Counted from the first letter of the stretch, positions 1-9,175 are shown. The stretch is 64,000 nucleotides of DNA from Parasphingorhabdus sp. SCSIO 66989 (GCF_032852305.1 NZ_CP136594.1:2703501-2767500); one strand, 5' to 3'. Notes: generated from the letters alone by a model not told the origin. Numbers and translations are program-made.

Positions 1-283
1 TTGAGAAAATACTCCATTGCAATTAGTGAATTTTCATACATGCAGATAAGCTAAATGTAATGAAGCATCATGGCAAGTTTGTGCTTAAAGCAAGCCCGAT
101 CTTTATGTCCGCTTCTGGGATTTAACATCCCTTACGACTTGAGAGTTTGAACGTCTGTTTCCACTCCCAGGATTCGCCGTTAGATCACTTCGGATTGTGG
201 CCGGAAAGTAGTCACAGGATGGATATTCACCTAGTGACCGCCCAATAAGAATGATCCAATCGAATGGGTACCCCGTCTCCAAA
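1..283. other. window-edge region without a recognised gene
   Basis: This stretch lies downstream of the stop codon of the minus-strand BNR-repeat gene. It is richer in A and T than the genes that follow. I see no convincing ribosome-binding site, no protein with family resemblance, no tRNA-like cloverleaf and no clear terminator hairpin. Short open frames exist but read like chance frames. Confidence 0.5.
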
Positions 284-3200
284 TCACGGCAGCTTACCCC
301 CCGGCACCCATGGCGCACCCGCAGCGAGCAACTCGGCCTCAAAGGCAGGGATGGCGCTTTCCGTCAACGTGTTCAGGCGGTTGCGGATCGCATCAAACTC
401 ACCCTTGGCATAGCCAAACTGATCGCGATGCGTTTGTGTCGGGCCATGGGTGGAGGCAAACAGGCCGGTCATGACCACGCCCAGTCGGCTGCGCACGGTT
501 GCCTGCGTCCTCTCGTTAATCGCATTGCGCGCCTTGTTGCCGTTGAGCATGGCTTCCAGTGCAAAGACCTCATTGCGAATGGCCTGCCACTGATTGTCCA
601 GCGCCACCGGGTCGCCGCCCTGAGCGCGCTCGGTGGCGATGGCGAGCAGGCCGACCTTCTTCTCCAGCGAAGACAGCGTGCTGGCGGTAGCGCTCACCGA
701 GCGATCAAATTGCGCGATCTCGGCCCAGAACTCGGCGGCATCGGGCTTGGGCGGCAAGGCGCCGTCGCGCAGCCGGGCGACGGTGAAGGGCTTGGGACCG
801 ACCAGTTCGGTCGTCTGCCCGCGCACACGTTTTGACAGCGACACGGTATATTCGCCCGGAGAGACGAGGAAACCTGTCGGCTCGTCACCATCCGGAGCGA
901 CCGGCGCGGCCACCGACATATCGGGGTAACGCAAATCCCAATTGACACGGTGGAATCCCTTCTTGGCTGGGCCTTTCAGCCGCCGCACAATATTGCCGTC
1001 AGAGTTGCGCACCGTCAGCCATATGGTCGGTGCTGTTTCCTGCAGCTCAGCGGTGATCGTATCAAAGCCGGGGAATGGCGTATCCTTGCCTTCCTTGGCG
1101 AGCGGTTTCTCGCGCTTCTGCCGTGCCTCCTGAAGCGAAGGCACATCGTCGGCGAGATAATAGGTGAAGTTTGCGCCAAAAGGCGGATTGGGCGCGCGGA
1201 AATAGCTATGGCCCTGCGAACCGCCCTCATTAAAGGCCAGCGGGTGCTGCTCAATATACCAATGCGCCTTGCGGCCGGGGAATAGCATTGCCTCCTGGTT
1301 GAGGCTGGCCTCGCTCAATGTGCGCAGCGGGGAGATGTCATCGACGATGAAGAAGCCGCGCCCGAAGCTGGCGCCAACCAGATCATCCTCACGGCGCTGA
1401 ATGGTGAGATCGCGGAACGAGATGGTCGGCGCATCTCCGGTCAGCTTGACCCATTTGCGGCCACCATCAAGCGTGAAGAACATGCCGAATTCGGTCGCCG
1501 AGAATAACAGGCTCGGATTGACATGATCCTGCACCACGCGCCAGATCAGGTGACGATCTGGAATATCACCGGTGATGCTGGACCAGCTTCTGCCGCGGTT
1601 GGTGCTCTTCAGCAGATAAGGTTTATAATCGCCATATTTGTGATTATCGAGCGCGATATAGACGGTATTGGCATCGAACAGGTCGGCCCGGATGTCGTTA
1701 ACGAACGCCGTATCGGGCACGCCGGGCAGGCTGCCGACCTCTACCTTCCGCCAACTCGCGCCGCCATTTTCACTTATCTGAATCAGCCCATCATCGGTGC
1801 CGGCATAGAGGATATTCTCGTCAATCGGCGATTCGCCCAGAGAGGTGATGGTGTTGTATTGCGACATGGCGAGCAGGTCCCATCCTGCTTCCCAGCTCCA
1901 TTGCCGCCCCTGAACCGGCAGCTTCAGCCTGTCCTGATCGCGCGTCAGATCACCCGAAATCGGCGTCCAGCTATCGCCGCGATTATCCGAACGCCAAACC
2001 CGCTGTGACGCGAAGTATAGCCGTGTCGGCTGGTGCTGGCTGACAAAGATCGGGCTGTCCCAGTTCCAGCGCTCAATCGGATCGCCGGGCGAAGGCTGAG
2101 GCTGGATATGCACCACCTCGCCGGTGATACGGTCGACGCGCGCCAGATTGCCCTGCTGCCATTCGGCATACATGATGTCGGGGTTGCCCGGTTCGGTCGC
2201 CGATTGGTGTCCATCGGCGAACAGAGTAATGAACCAGTCATCATTGCGGATGCCATGACGGTTATCGGTGCGCGACGGGCCGCCTTGGGAATTATTGTCC
2301 TGTGTGCCGCCATAGACGAAATAGAATGGCTCGGCATCGTCGACCGCAACTTTGTAGAATTGGGTTATCGGCAGATTGTTGATGAACCGCCACGTCTTGG
2401 TGTGGTCATAGCTTTCATACAGGCCGCCATCAGAACCGAACAGAATATAGTCCGGGTCATCGGGCCGGAAGGCGATGGCATGGTCATCAACATGCTTGTG
2501 CTCATTGTTAAGCGGCGTCCATGTCTTGCCACCATCATTGGAAATTTGGCTGGTGTTAGATACAAGATAGATACGATCAAACACATGGGGGCTGGCATAA
2601 AGCTCCTGATAATAATGCGGGCCGGTGCCCTGCCCCACTTCGTCGGACATTTTCTCCCAGCTCGCGCCACGATTGGTTGATCTCCAAACCCCGCCCTTGC
2701 GCTGGTCTTCCTCAATCGCAGCATAGACAATGTCGGGGCGCATCGGTGACAGCGTCAGACCGATCTTGCCCATATTGCCCTGGGGCAAACCGGTTTTCAG
2801 TTCGGTCCAGCTTTCGCCGCCATCTTCTGACTTCCACAAGCCACTTTCCGGGCCGCCACCAACATAGGTCGCCACGGTGCGCTGATGCTGCCACATCGCG
2901 GCATACAGACGATCAGGATCGCGCGGGTCGATAAGCAGGTCGGTCGCGCCAGTATAAGGACCGGAAGAGAGCGTCTTCTCCCAGGTCTTGCCGCCATCGC
3001 TGGTCTTGAAAACACCACGCTCGCCACCGGGTGACCAAAGCGGACCCTGCGCCGCTACCCAGACTGTGTTGGAGTCTTCCGGGTGGACGATAATCTTCGA
3101 GATATGCTCAGAGGCCTCCAGCCCCAGCTTCTCCCAGGTCTTGCCGCCATCATTGGACCGGTAAATGCCGTCGCCAAAGCCGATATGCCGCCCGCCATTA

Positions 3201-3556
3201 TTCTCACCGGTGCCGACCCAAATGCGGTTCGGGTCTGAGGGATCAAGCCCCAACGCACCGATCGAATAAGAGCCCTGACCATCGAATAGCGAAACCCAGG
3301 TCGTGCCGGCATTTTCGGTCTTCCAGACACCGCCTGAACCGACAGCGACATACCATGTCGCCGGATCATCCTGCACAATCGCAATATCGGCAATGCGCCC
3401 GGACATGAAGGCGGGGCCGATACCGCGCAGTTTGAACGCATCAAATGTCTTGCTGGAAAGCGGGGGCTGTTCTTCTTGCTCGTCCGACTGCGCGATGGCC
3501 GCGCTCCCAAGCCCCAGCGCCAACATCAATGCGATCAACAGCTTGGTAATTTTCAT
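284..3556 (-). CDS. secreted BNR/YVTN-repeat (sortilin/VPS10-like) propeller protein
   Basis: About 1,090 residues. The start at 3556 is preferred over an upstream in-frame codon because an AAGGGGG ribosome-binding site sits just before it and the protein then opens with a clean Sec signal peptide (KITKLLIALMLALGLG, cleavage near AIAQ). The mature part holds about eleven Asp-box (BNR) motifs of the form S-x-(D/N)-x-G-x-x-W, for example RSNDGGKTWEKL, KTSDGGKTWEKT and ISENGGASWRKV. These predict two multi-bladed beta-propellers like those of sortilin/VPS10 and photosystem-assembly Ycf48-type proteins. A non-propeller C-terminal part of roughly 300 residues follows. Such proteins are often labelled glycosyl hydrolases, but I see no sialidase catalytic set, so a periplasmic or secreted binding role is safer. 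It is monocistronic and divergent from the DUF2189 gene. Confidence 0.85.
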   Translation of the reverse strand: MKITKLLIALMLALGLGSAAIAQSDEQEEQPPLSSKTFDAFKLRGIGPAFMSGRIADIAIVQDDPATWYVAVGSGGVWKTENAGTTWVSLFDGQGSYSIGALGLDPSDPNRIWVGTGENNGGRHIGFGDGIYRSNDGGKTWEKLGLEASEHISKIIVHPEDSNTVWVAAQGPLWSPGGERGVFKTSDGGKTWEKTLSSGPYTGATDLLIDPRDPDRLYAAMWQHQRTVATYVGGGPESGLWKSEDGGESWTELKTGLPQGNMGKIGLTLSPMRPDIVYAAIEEDQRKGGVWRSTNRGASWEKMSDEVGQGTGPHYYQELYASPHVFDRIYLVSNTSQISNDGGKTWTPLNNEHKHVDDHAIAFRPDDPDYILFGSDGGLYESYDHTKTWRFINNLPITQFYKVAVDDAEPFYFVYGGTQDNNSQGGPSRTDNRHGIRNDDWFITLFADGHQSATEPGNPDIMYAEWQQGNLARVDRITGEVVHIQPQPSPGDPIERWNWDSPIFVSQHQPTRLYFASQRVWRSDNRGDSWTPISGDLTRDQDRLKLPVQGRQWSWEAGWDLLAMSQYNTITSLGESPIDENILYAGTDDGLIQISENGGASWRKVEVGSLPGVPDTAFVNDIRADLFDANTVYIALDNHKYGDYKPYLLKSTNRGRSWSSITGDIPDRHLIWRVVQDHVNPSLLFSATEFGMFFTLDGGRKWVKLTGDAPTISFRDLTIQRREDDLVGASFGRGFFIVDDISPLRTLSEASLNQEAMLFPGRKAHWYIEQHPLAFNEGGSQGHSYFRAPNPPFGANFTYYLADDVPSLQEARQKREKPLAKEGKDTPFPGFDTITAELQETAPTIWLTVRNSDGNIVRRLKGPAKKGFHRVNWDLRYPDMSVAAPVAPDGDEPTGFLVSPGEYTVSLSKRVRGQTTELVGPKPFTVARLRDGALPPKPDAAEFWAEIAQFDRSVSATASTLSSLEKKVGLLAIATERAQGGDPVALDNQWQAIRNEVFALEAMLNGNKARNAINERTQATVRSRLGVVMTGLFASTHGPTQTHRDQFGYAKGEFDAIRNRLNTLTESAIPAFEAELLAAGAPWVPGGKLP

Positions 3557-3786
3557 CGAAAGCCCCCTTTGCAATCTGGCCAGACCATAGCGCTGAATTT
3601 ACATTTGCAAATGCCCCTCGACAAACGGCATAGATTTTTGGACGACAGTCAGCGTTAGGTTCATTGCGATTGTTACAGCTTTTTTGCGCCTGCAATCTAA
3701 CCGCAACAACACCCGCCCCGCCCTCACCCCGGATAAACTTGAAGTAACACAATATTTGGGGCACTTTCCTTTACGGGAGGGAAGCT

Positions 3787-4569
3787 ATGGCCAGTGATAA
3801 ACAGACTCCGGTCGCGCGTCATTCGGTTGCCACTGATCTCACCACCGCCGATCTTCGTGCTGCGCTCGCCGCAGGCTGGAATGACTTTAAGGCGCACCCT
3901 GAATTTGGTCTGTTCTTCGCCGGCATTTATGTCTTTGCGGGCATCGCGCTTTACTATGTGCTGTTCGTCTGGAGCCAGCTCGCCTGGCTCAGCACCTTGG
4001 CCGCAGGCTTTCCGCTGATCGCGCCCTTTGTCGCCGTGGGACTCTATGAAGTCAGTCGCCGCCGGGAAAACGGTATGCCGATGCACTGGGGCGCAATCCT
4101 CGGCGCGCTACGCGGACGCGGCGATGAACAGATTTTGGCGGTCGGCGTCATCGTGTTTGTCGCTTTTGGCTTTTGGGTGATCGTTGCGCATGGCGTTTTT
4201 GCGATATTCCTCTCCGCCTCTAGCATGGGGTCAGAATCTGTTGAATTTTTGATGACGGATACCGGTATAGCGATGCTGGTCGTTGGCGGTGCTATCGGCG
4301 CACTGATGGCGCTGGCCTTTTATGCCATCACCGTCATCAGCCTGCCGATGCTGGTCGACCGCGAGATTGATTTTATCACCGCCATCATCACCAGCCTGGC
4401 GGTGGTGCGATCCAACAGCAAAGTCATGCTCGGCTGGGCCTGCCTGATCGCTATTGCACTATTTGTCGCTATGCTGCCTCTGTTTCTCGGGCTGTTTATC
4501 GTCCTTCCGGTGCTGGGTCATGCGACATGGCATTTATACAGGCGCGCGGTTGGCGAATATCAGACATAA
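3787..4569 (+). CDS. DUF2189 family integral membrane protein
   Basis: 260 residues with a soluble N-terminus of about 45 residues followed by about six hydrophobic segments, some in pairs (for example LFFAGIYVFAGIALYYVLFV, AVGVIVFVAFGFWVIVAHGVF). The pattern and the N-terminal DLRAALAAGWNDFKAHPEFGLFFAG block match the DUF2189 family of inner-membrane proteins, whose function is unknown. A GGGAGG ribosome-binding site lies seven bases before the ATG at 3787. It is transcribed divergently from the BNR gene over a 230-base gap that must hold both promoters, and it ends 55 bases before the radical-SAM gene, with which it may be co-transcribed. Confidence 0.85.
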   Translation: MASDKQTPVARHSVATDLTTADLRAALAAGWNDFKAHPEFGLFFAGIYVFAGIALYYVLFVWSQLAWLSTLAAGFPLIAPFVAVGLYEVSRRRENGMPMHWGAILGALRGRGDEQILAVGVIVFVAFGFWVIVAHGVFAIFLSASSMGSESVEFLMTDTGIAMLVVGGAIGALMALAFYAITVISLPMLVDREIDFITAIITSLAVVRSNSKVMLGWACLIAIALFVAMLPLFLGLFIVLPVLGHATWHLYRRAVGEYQT

Positions 4570-4624
4570 GCATCGTTCCAACATTTCCCTTGCTATAAGA
4601 TTTTTTGGAACATAAAGTGAACAT

Positions 4625-5881
4625 ATGCCCGCTCTGACTCGCGCTGAAAAACTCGAAATTCTCGCCGACGCGGCGAAATATGATGCCAGCTGTGCGTCCA
4701 GCGGCTCGATAAAGCGCAGTTCGCTTGGCACCGGCGGCATCGGGTCAACCACCGGCATGGGTATCTGCCACAGCTATGCGCCCGATGGTCGCTGCATCTC
4801 GCTGCTCAAAATTTTGATGACCAATTACTGCATGTTCGACTGCCTCTATTGCATCAACCGGCTGTCGAGCAATGTCCGCCGCGCAGCGTTCACACCGCAG
4901 CAGATTGTTGATCTCACTCTCGATTTCTACAAGCGCAACTATATTGAGGGGCTGTTCCTCTCTTCCGGCATCATCCGCAGCCCGGATTACACCATGGAGC
5001 GCATTGTCGAGGTGGCACGGCTGTTGCGCGAGGAGCATAAATTTGGCGGCTATATTCACCTCAAGACTATCCCCGAGGCCGATCCTGATCTGCTGACCAA
5101 TGCGGGCAAATATGCCGATCGGCTGTCGATCAATATCGAATTGCCCAGCGATGAAAGTATTACCCGCCTGGCACCGGAAAAATCCGGCCCGCATATCCGC
5201 AAGACCATGGGTACGCTGGGACAACGGATCAGCGACGCCAAAGCCGAGCGCAAAAGCTCGCGCAAGGCGCCTTTGTTTGCGCCCGGTGGTCATTCCACCC
5301 AGATGATCATCGGCGCTGATGAATCGGATGACGCCAGGGTGCTCACCACCTCAACAAGATTGTATAAAGGCGTTGGTCTGAAGCGCGTCTATTACTCCGC
5401 CTTCAGCCCCATACCCGATCCATCGGCGCAATTGCCCCCTGTCGCGCCACCGCTGGTGCGCGAGCATCGGCTGTATCAGGCGGATTGGCTTTTGCGCTTT
5501 TATGGCTTTGGCGTCGATGAAATCATGACCGGGGCGAAGCGCGATGCAGCAGGCAAGCGCCATCTCGATCTCGCTATCGACCCGAAACTTGCATGGGCCC
5601 TGCAGAACCGCGAGCATTTCCCGGTCGATCTCAACCGCGCTGATAAGTCCATACTGTTGCGCGTGCCGGGCCTTGGCGTAAATGGTGCGCTGGCGATCAT
5701 AAAGGCCCGGCGCTTCGGCACATTGCGGCTTGCAGATATCGAGACTTTATGCCGCAATGTGTCGAAGATGCTGCCTTTCATCATTACCCGCGACTGGACA
5801 CCCGGTCCCCGGCTGGATGACGCCAATCTCTATGCCAAGCTTGCCCCCAAGCCGAAACAGCTCGAACTGTTTGCAACATGA
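4625..5881 (+). CDS. putative DNA modification/repair radical SAM protein (UdgX-linked type)
   Basis: 418 residues. The radical-SAM cluster motif CX3CX2C is C69-C73-C76 (NYCMFDCLYCINR), which would bind a 4Fe-4S cluster and S-adenosylmethionine. The C-terminal part holds a helix-hairpin-helix DNA-binding motif (VDLNRADKSILLRVPGLGVNGALAIIKARR region, about residues 335-365). This architecture matches the family annotated as rSAM-linked to uracil-DNA glycosylase, thought to act on DNA; its substrate is unknown. The stop codon overlaps the start of the next gene in an ATGA, so the two are translationally coupled, as is usual for this pair. I see no broken or missing motif. Confidence 0.9.
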   Translation: MPALTRAEKLEILADAAKYDASCASSGSIKRSSLGTGGIGSTTGMGICHSYAPDGRCISLLKILMTNYCMFDCLYCINRLSSNVRRAAFTPQQIVDLTLDFYKRNYIEGLFLSSGIIRSPDYTMERIVEVARLLREEHKFGGYIHLKTIPEADPDLLTNAGKYADRLSINIELPSDESITRLAPEKSGPHIRKTMGTLGQRISDAKAERKSSRKAPLFAPGGHSTQMIIGADESDDARVLTTSTRLYKGVGLKRVYYSAFSPIPDPSAQLPPVAPPLVREHRLYQADWLLRFYGFGVDEIMTGAKRDAAGKRHLDLAIDPKLAWALQNREHFPVDLNRADKSILLRVPGLGVNGALAIIKARRFGTLRLADIETLCRNVSKMLPFIITRDWTPGPRLDDANLYAKLAPKPKQLELFAT

Positions 5882-6768
5882 CTGGACTGGCGCAGAAACC
5901 GCAGGACTATCGTGCCTATCTGTCCAGCGAAACGGACCTAGCAGGATGGCGCAATCAGGCTCGCCGCGCTCTGGCGGAGGATATCCCGCCCGAGCGCATA
6001 GACTGGCATGTCGAAGAACGCAGCGCCACACCTGATCTGGCCCCTCATCTGCCGCTGCCACAAAGTAATACAGCACCGGCATTGCATCTAAACAACCAGC
6101 ATCTCACAGTGCTGATAACCGCCCTACTCCACAGCGATGCAGACCGCTTCGCCCTCGCCTACCGCTTGCTATGGCGTATGCGCAAACAACCGCGCCTGAT
6201 GGGAAACCCCGCCGACAGAGACGTGAAACGCATCTGGGCCATGGCGAAAAGTGTCCGTCGCGACATTCACAAAATGCACGCCTTTGTCCGCTTCCGCAAA
6301 GTCGGATACCGCGAGGATGAGGGCGGCAAATTACGCGAACAATTCGCCGCCTGGTTTGAGCCCGACCACCATATTACCAAGCATGTCGCCGTCTTCTTCC
6401 GCGATCGCTTTACGGCCATGGATTGGCTGATCGTTACACCAAGAACCAGCATAGCCTGGGACGGTCAAAATCTCAGAGCAGGCCCCGGAGGTAAAAGAAC
6501 CGATATCCCCGACAGCGACGCCATAGAAGATGAATGGCGCAGCTATTATCGCAGTATCTTTAATCCGGCCCGGCTCAAGGTGCAGACAATGAAGAGCGAA
6601 ATGCCGATGAAATACTGCAAGAACTTGCCGGAAGCGGAGGTGATTTCAGTCCTGATTGGTGATAGCAACCTCCGGGGACACCAAACACGAGGGAAAGTGC
6701 TTTGTGACGCTATTCACAAGCCACTGGCTACTACCTCGCCTAACTCAATTAAAGGCCAGACCCAATAA
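5878..6768 (+). CDS. DUF4130 DNA-metabolism protein lacking its UdgX domain (truncated)
   Basis: 296 residues. Residues about 10-260 form a complete DUF4130 domain, the usual partner of the upstream radical-SAM protein: RRDIHKMHAFVRFRKVG, FEPDHHITKHVAVFFRDRF, YYRSIFNPARLKVQTMKSE and MPMKYCKNLPEA are typical blocks. In proteobacteria this domain is commonly fused to a C-terminal UdgX-type uracil-DNA glycosylase of about 200 residues. Here the homologous part stops near residue 260 (base about 6660). It is followed by about 30 residues without resemblance, and the reading frame ends inside the left end of an IS5-type element. The C-terminal enzyme domain therefore appears lost, probably by a rearrangement involving the insertion. 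The DUF4130 part might still work; any glycosylase or uracil-crosslinking activity would be gone. Confidence 0.8.
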   Translation: MTGLAQKPQDYRAYLSSETDLAGWRNQARRALAEDIPPERIDWHVEERSATPDLAPHLPLPQSNTAPALHLNNQHLTVLITALLHSDADRFALAYRLLWRMRKQPRLMGNPADRDVKRIWAMAKSVRRDIHKMHAFVRFRKVGYREDEGGKLREQFAAWFEPDHHITKHVAVFFRDRFTAMDWLIVTPRTSIAWDGQNLRAGPGGKRTDIPDSDAIEDEWRSYYRSIFNPARLKVQTMKSEMPMKYCKNLPEAEVISVLIGDSNLRGHQTRGKVLCDAIHKPLATTSPNSIKGQTQ

Positions 6769-7600
6769 AGGGATCCCAAATTGGCGTGATTGTGATTCAG
6801 TGTTTTCTCGTTAGGGAGGCATTGGATATGGCGGATTTCTTTTGGTTTTCAGATGAGCAATAGTAGCGGATAGCACCGCTGTTGCCGGTCAATGGCAAGG
6901 TGGCGCGACGTGTTGATGATCGCCGTGTGCTATCGGGGATAGTGCACGCGCTGCAAAGCGGCGGGCGATGGGGTGACTGCCCGGAACATATTTATGGCCC
7001 CAAGAAGACGCTGTATAACCGTTTTGTACGCTGGGCCGAGCGCGGGATATGGGAAGATATTTTCAGCGCGCTGGCAGGAGGCGAAGACGCACCCGACCGG
7101 CTGTTTATCGACAGCAGTTGCATTAAGGTCCACCGCACTGCCGGAGGCGCAAAAGGGGCGCCTTGGCCCATGGTATCGGCCAGACGCGCGGAGGCAGGAA
7201 CACCAAGCTCCACGCCGTCTGCGATGTAAAGGGCAGACCGCTTGTCCTGCTGCTGACCCCCGGCAATGCCCATGATATGCGTGTTGCCAAGCAATGTATT
7301 GCGGCCCTGCCGCCATTGGCTGAACTCGTTGGTGATAAAGGCTATGACAGCGATGATCTGCGCGACTGGCTGGCATCGCGCGGTACGACCGCGGTTATCC
7401 CGCCAAAACGCCACCGCAAGGCCCAACTCGACTGCGACCCGGTGATCTACAAACAGCGCAACATCATTGAGCGCATGTTCTGCCGCCTCAAGGACTGGCG
7501 CAGAGTGGCAAAACGTTTCGACCGGAACATCAAAAACTTCATGGCAACCATATGCATCGCTGCTACCGTCATATGGTGGCTCAAATGAGTCCGGACCCTA
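6749..7600 (+). mobile_element. degenerate IS5-family insertion sequence (IS427/IS1031-like)
   Basis: An element of about 850 bases with one transposase region in two frames. Imperfect terminal inverted repeats can be aligned: the left end at about 6751-6768 (AAGGCCAGACCCAATAAA) against the complement of the right end at about 7582-7600 (GGGTCCGGACTCATTTGA), with around two thirds of positions matching. The flanking trinucleotides TTA (left) and TAA (right) could be part of a TNA-type target but are not identical, so no exact target duplication is claimed. The left edge lies inside the end of the truncated DUF4130 gene. The ends are divergent and the transposase has nonsense codons, so the copy looks inactive. 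Confidence 0.75.
6828..7588 (+). pseudogene. IS5-family DDE transposase, nonsense codons near the start and a frame change
   Basis: Translation from the ATG at 6828 (GGGAGG site just upstream) gives MADFFWFSDEQ and then two consecutive TAG codons at 6861-6866. After these, the same frame continues with a typical IS5 N-terminal half (VARRVDDRRVLSGIVHALQSGGRWGDCP, then LFIDSSCIKVHRTAGGAK, which holds the first catalytic Asp). The C-terminal half is in the -1 frame from about 7152 (HGIGQTRGGRNTKLHAVCD, VGDKGYDSDDLRDWL, IIERMFCRLKDWRRV, which hold the remaining D and E). The switch occurs at an AAAAGGGG run, where two-ORF IS427-type elements could use programmed -1 frameshifting. That frame change may be natural; the tandem TAG codons are not and should abolish full-length transposase. 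Confidence 0.8.
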
Positions 7601-7690
7601 AGCAAAGGCAAAGAGGCCAAGAGAATGAGAAGGTAGCTAAGAGATATCGCGATGCAAGCTATCTGCATATGCCGGAAGAGTAAGTTATGT
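7601..7690. other. short AT-rich remnant between the IS element and the HTH gene
   Basis: About 90 bases with an open frame on the plus strand running out of the IS end and stopping at a TAA near 7681 (reads ...NEKVAKRYRDASYLHMPEE). It has no start codon of its own outside the IS and could be the tail of a gene interrupted by the insertion. I cannot link it to UdgX or any other family. Confidence 0.3.
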
Positions 7691-7694
7691 TCTG

Positions 7695-8642
7695 TTAATG
7701 GCCTCGCACCAACTGTGTTCTGTCGAAAGCCAGTTCATGCTCGCTAATATCGAGCTTTTTGATAATCGCAGGAAGTACTTGATGTATAGCTCGCATGCCA
7801 ACGAGCAACTCATTCATGTAAATATCCGGATGAAGGCGGTTTTTGTTGACTCCTAAACTCTCGGCTTCTGCATCAAATCCGAGCGAGCCGTGATCTTCAT
7901 CGATTAGGTCCATGATTTCAGCTCGAATGGGTTTTCCTGAGCTCAGTGCAGCTTCTTGCACCTGTCGCAGCCATCTTTCGTAGTCTTTTCGAACATCTCG
8001 TGTAAAGTTACGGAATTTAGGTGCTGCGTCAGTTGAAACCTCGATCTTGGTTGCAGCTAGACTCATTAGGCAAGCTTCAATTTCCAATCCAGTTTCTAAT
8101 ACTTCATCGTCATCTGTCAGCTCCGCTACATATGCGGCATAGAAGGCATATACGTCGTTCAATGACTTAAATATTTTCAAGATTATGCTGGCAAAAAAAT
8201 TTTCAATACTTGTCTCGAAATCTCCATCATTACAGTCTTCATCCAATATCCTAACCAGCTCTTCAGGGAATTTGCCTGGGATCGATACACCCATCTGCGA
8301 GAGTGTATGAAATGTATTCCAGCAAAGTAGCTTCGGTTCTTCCTGGAGTGGCCAAGTATCGTATCCTGTTTCTGCCTGCTCTGCTGCAAAATCAGCTAAA
8401 AACAATATCAGTCTTGCCCACTTCTCAGATGATGTCTTGGACCCTGCCAGGAGTACGAAGTCGGGGAATTGGTCAGTGATCCCGGTCAATTCTTCAAATT
8501 TCATCTCCATTTCCAACGACATATACTCATCAGCTTTCCACTTCGTAATTTGACTGGGAGAAACCCCTAGACGCATGGCCAATTCTTTTTGACTGCAATT
8601 CAATCTTTCTAACGCAACCTTCACCCATGCGGAGGCACTCAT
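7695..8642 (-). CDS. XRE-type HTH protein of unknown function (acquired)
   Basis: 315 residues. Residues 5-40 (WVKVALERLNCSQKELAMRLGVSPSQITKWK) form a helix-turn-helix of the Cro/C1 type. The remaining 270 residues are acidic, mostly helical and without a family I recognise; they include a Trp/Tyr-rich middle (WNTFHTL, YAFYAAYVAEL). A GGAG ribosome-binding site lies seven bases before the ATG at 8642, and a promoter-like pair lies further upstream. The gene is clearly richer in A and T than its neighbours and uses codons such as TCT, CTT and AAA that they avoid. It also sits beside an IS remnant, so horizontal acquisition is likely. It could be a repressor, an antitoxin-like regulator or part of a small defence locus; nothing in the sequence decides this. 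Confidence 0.7.
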   Translation of the reverse strand: MSASAWVKVALERLNCSQKELAMRLGVSPSQITKWKADEYMSLEMEMKFEELTGITDQFPDFVLLAGSKTSSEKWARLILFLADFAAEQAETGYDTWPLQEEPKLLCWNTFHTLSQMGVSIPGKFPEELVRILDEDCNDGDFETSIENFFASIILKIFKSLNDVYAFYAAYVAELTDDDEVLETGLEIEACLMSLAATKIEVSTDAAPKFRNFTRDVRKDYERWLRQVQEAALSSGKPIRAEIMDLIDEDHGSLGFDAEAESLGVNKNRLHPDIYMNELLVGMRAIHQVLPAIIKKLDISEHELAFDRTQLVRGH

Positions 8643-8683
8643 GACAATCTCCAGATTTACTAAAAAGAGTATATGTTATAGAA

Positions 8684-8713
8684 ATATAGGAAATTTACCT
8701 AATTTCAAGTCAA
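8684..8713 (-). promoter_or_regulatory. candidate sigma-70 promoter of the HTH gene
   Basis: On the minus strand a TTGACT (-35, bases 8713-8708) and a CTATAT (-10, bases 8689-8684) are separated by 18 bases and lie about 40 bases before the HTH start codon. A near-palindromic GGTAAATTTCC lies between the boxes and could be an operator for the protein itself. The match is good for a region this AT-rich, but AT-richness also makes chance matches more likely. Confidence 0.4.
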
Positions 8714-8871
8714 TTTAGTAAACCGCCAGGAAGTCACCCGAGCAATTGGTGAGACTGATTTTGCAGGACAGTTCCCCATGCGCGGCGCAGGATTGCGAGC
8801 GCCTGTGCTTTGAAACGGAAAGGTGTGGCGCCCCACCTTCCCTATATCCAAAAAAACGGCACAAATTGCGG

Positions 8872-9087
8872 ATGACAGATACATCATCCATCACCTCCTC
8901 GCTTGATCCATTCACTTTTGCCCCGTTGTTCCGTGATGATACGGCGGAGGCCTATTTGCCGCCTTTGCCGCCGCTCGATCAGCCGCCGCCTACACGCAAG
9001 CAGCTATGGGCTTCCAGGCAATGGACGCCGAATCCGAAGGAGATAATTGCTGTCCTACCCCCCCAGATTTGCGTTATGCTCTCCTGA
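8872..9087 (+). CDS. small hypothetical protein, possibly a decayed remnant
   Basis: 71 residues from the ATG at 8872 (MTDTSSITSSLDPFTFAPLF...). It has a proline-rich middle (YLPPLPPLDQPPPTRKQ) and no transmembrane segment. The opening block resembles the N-terminal leader of small sphingomonad HTH proteins that begin with an LDPFTFxP-type sequence, but the HTH itself is not present, so this may be a truncated relic. There is no clear ribosome-binding site. The surrounding 8643-9268 region holds no other gene I can support. Confidence 0.3.
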   Translation: MTDTSSITSSLDPFTFAPLFRDDTAEAYLPPLPPLDQPPPTRKQLWASRQWTPNPKEIIAVLPPQICVMLS

Positions 9088-9175
9088 TGGCGAGTTTCGT
9101 CTGTTTCGTCCGTTTCATGATGCAGCAGCACATTGCCAATTCCCCCCTATTGTTGGAAATCCAGGATCCCCACGC

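Noticed and set aside
284-3556. True sialidase or glycosyl hydrolase
   Set aside because: Asp-boxes alone do not make a sialidase; I see no catalytic Arg triad or Tyr/Glu pair.
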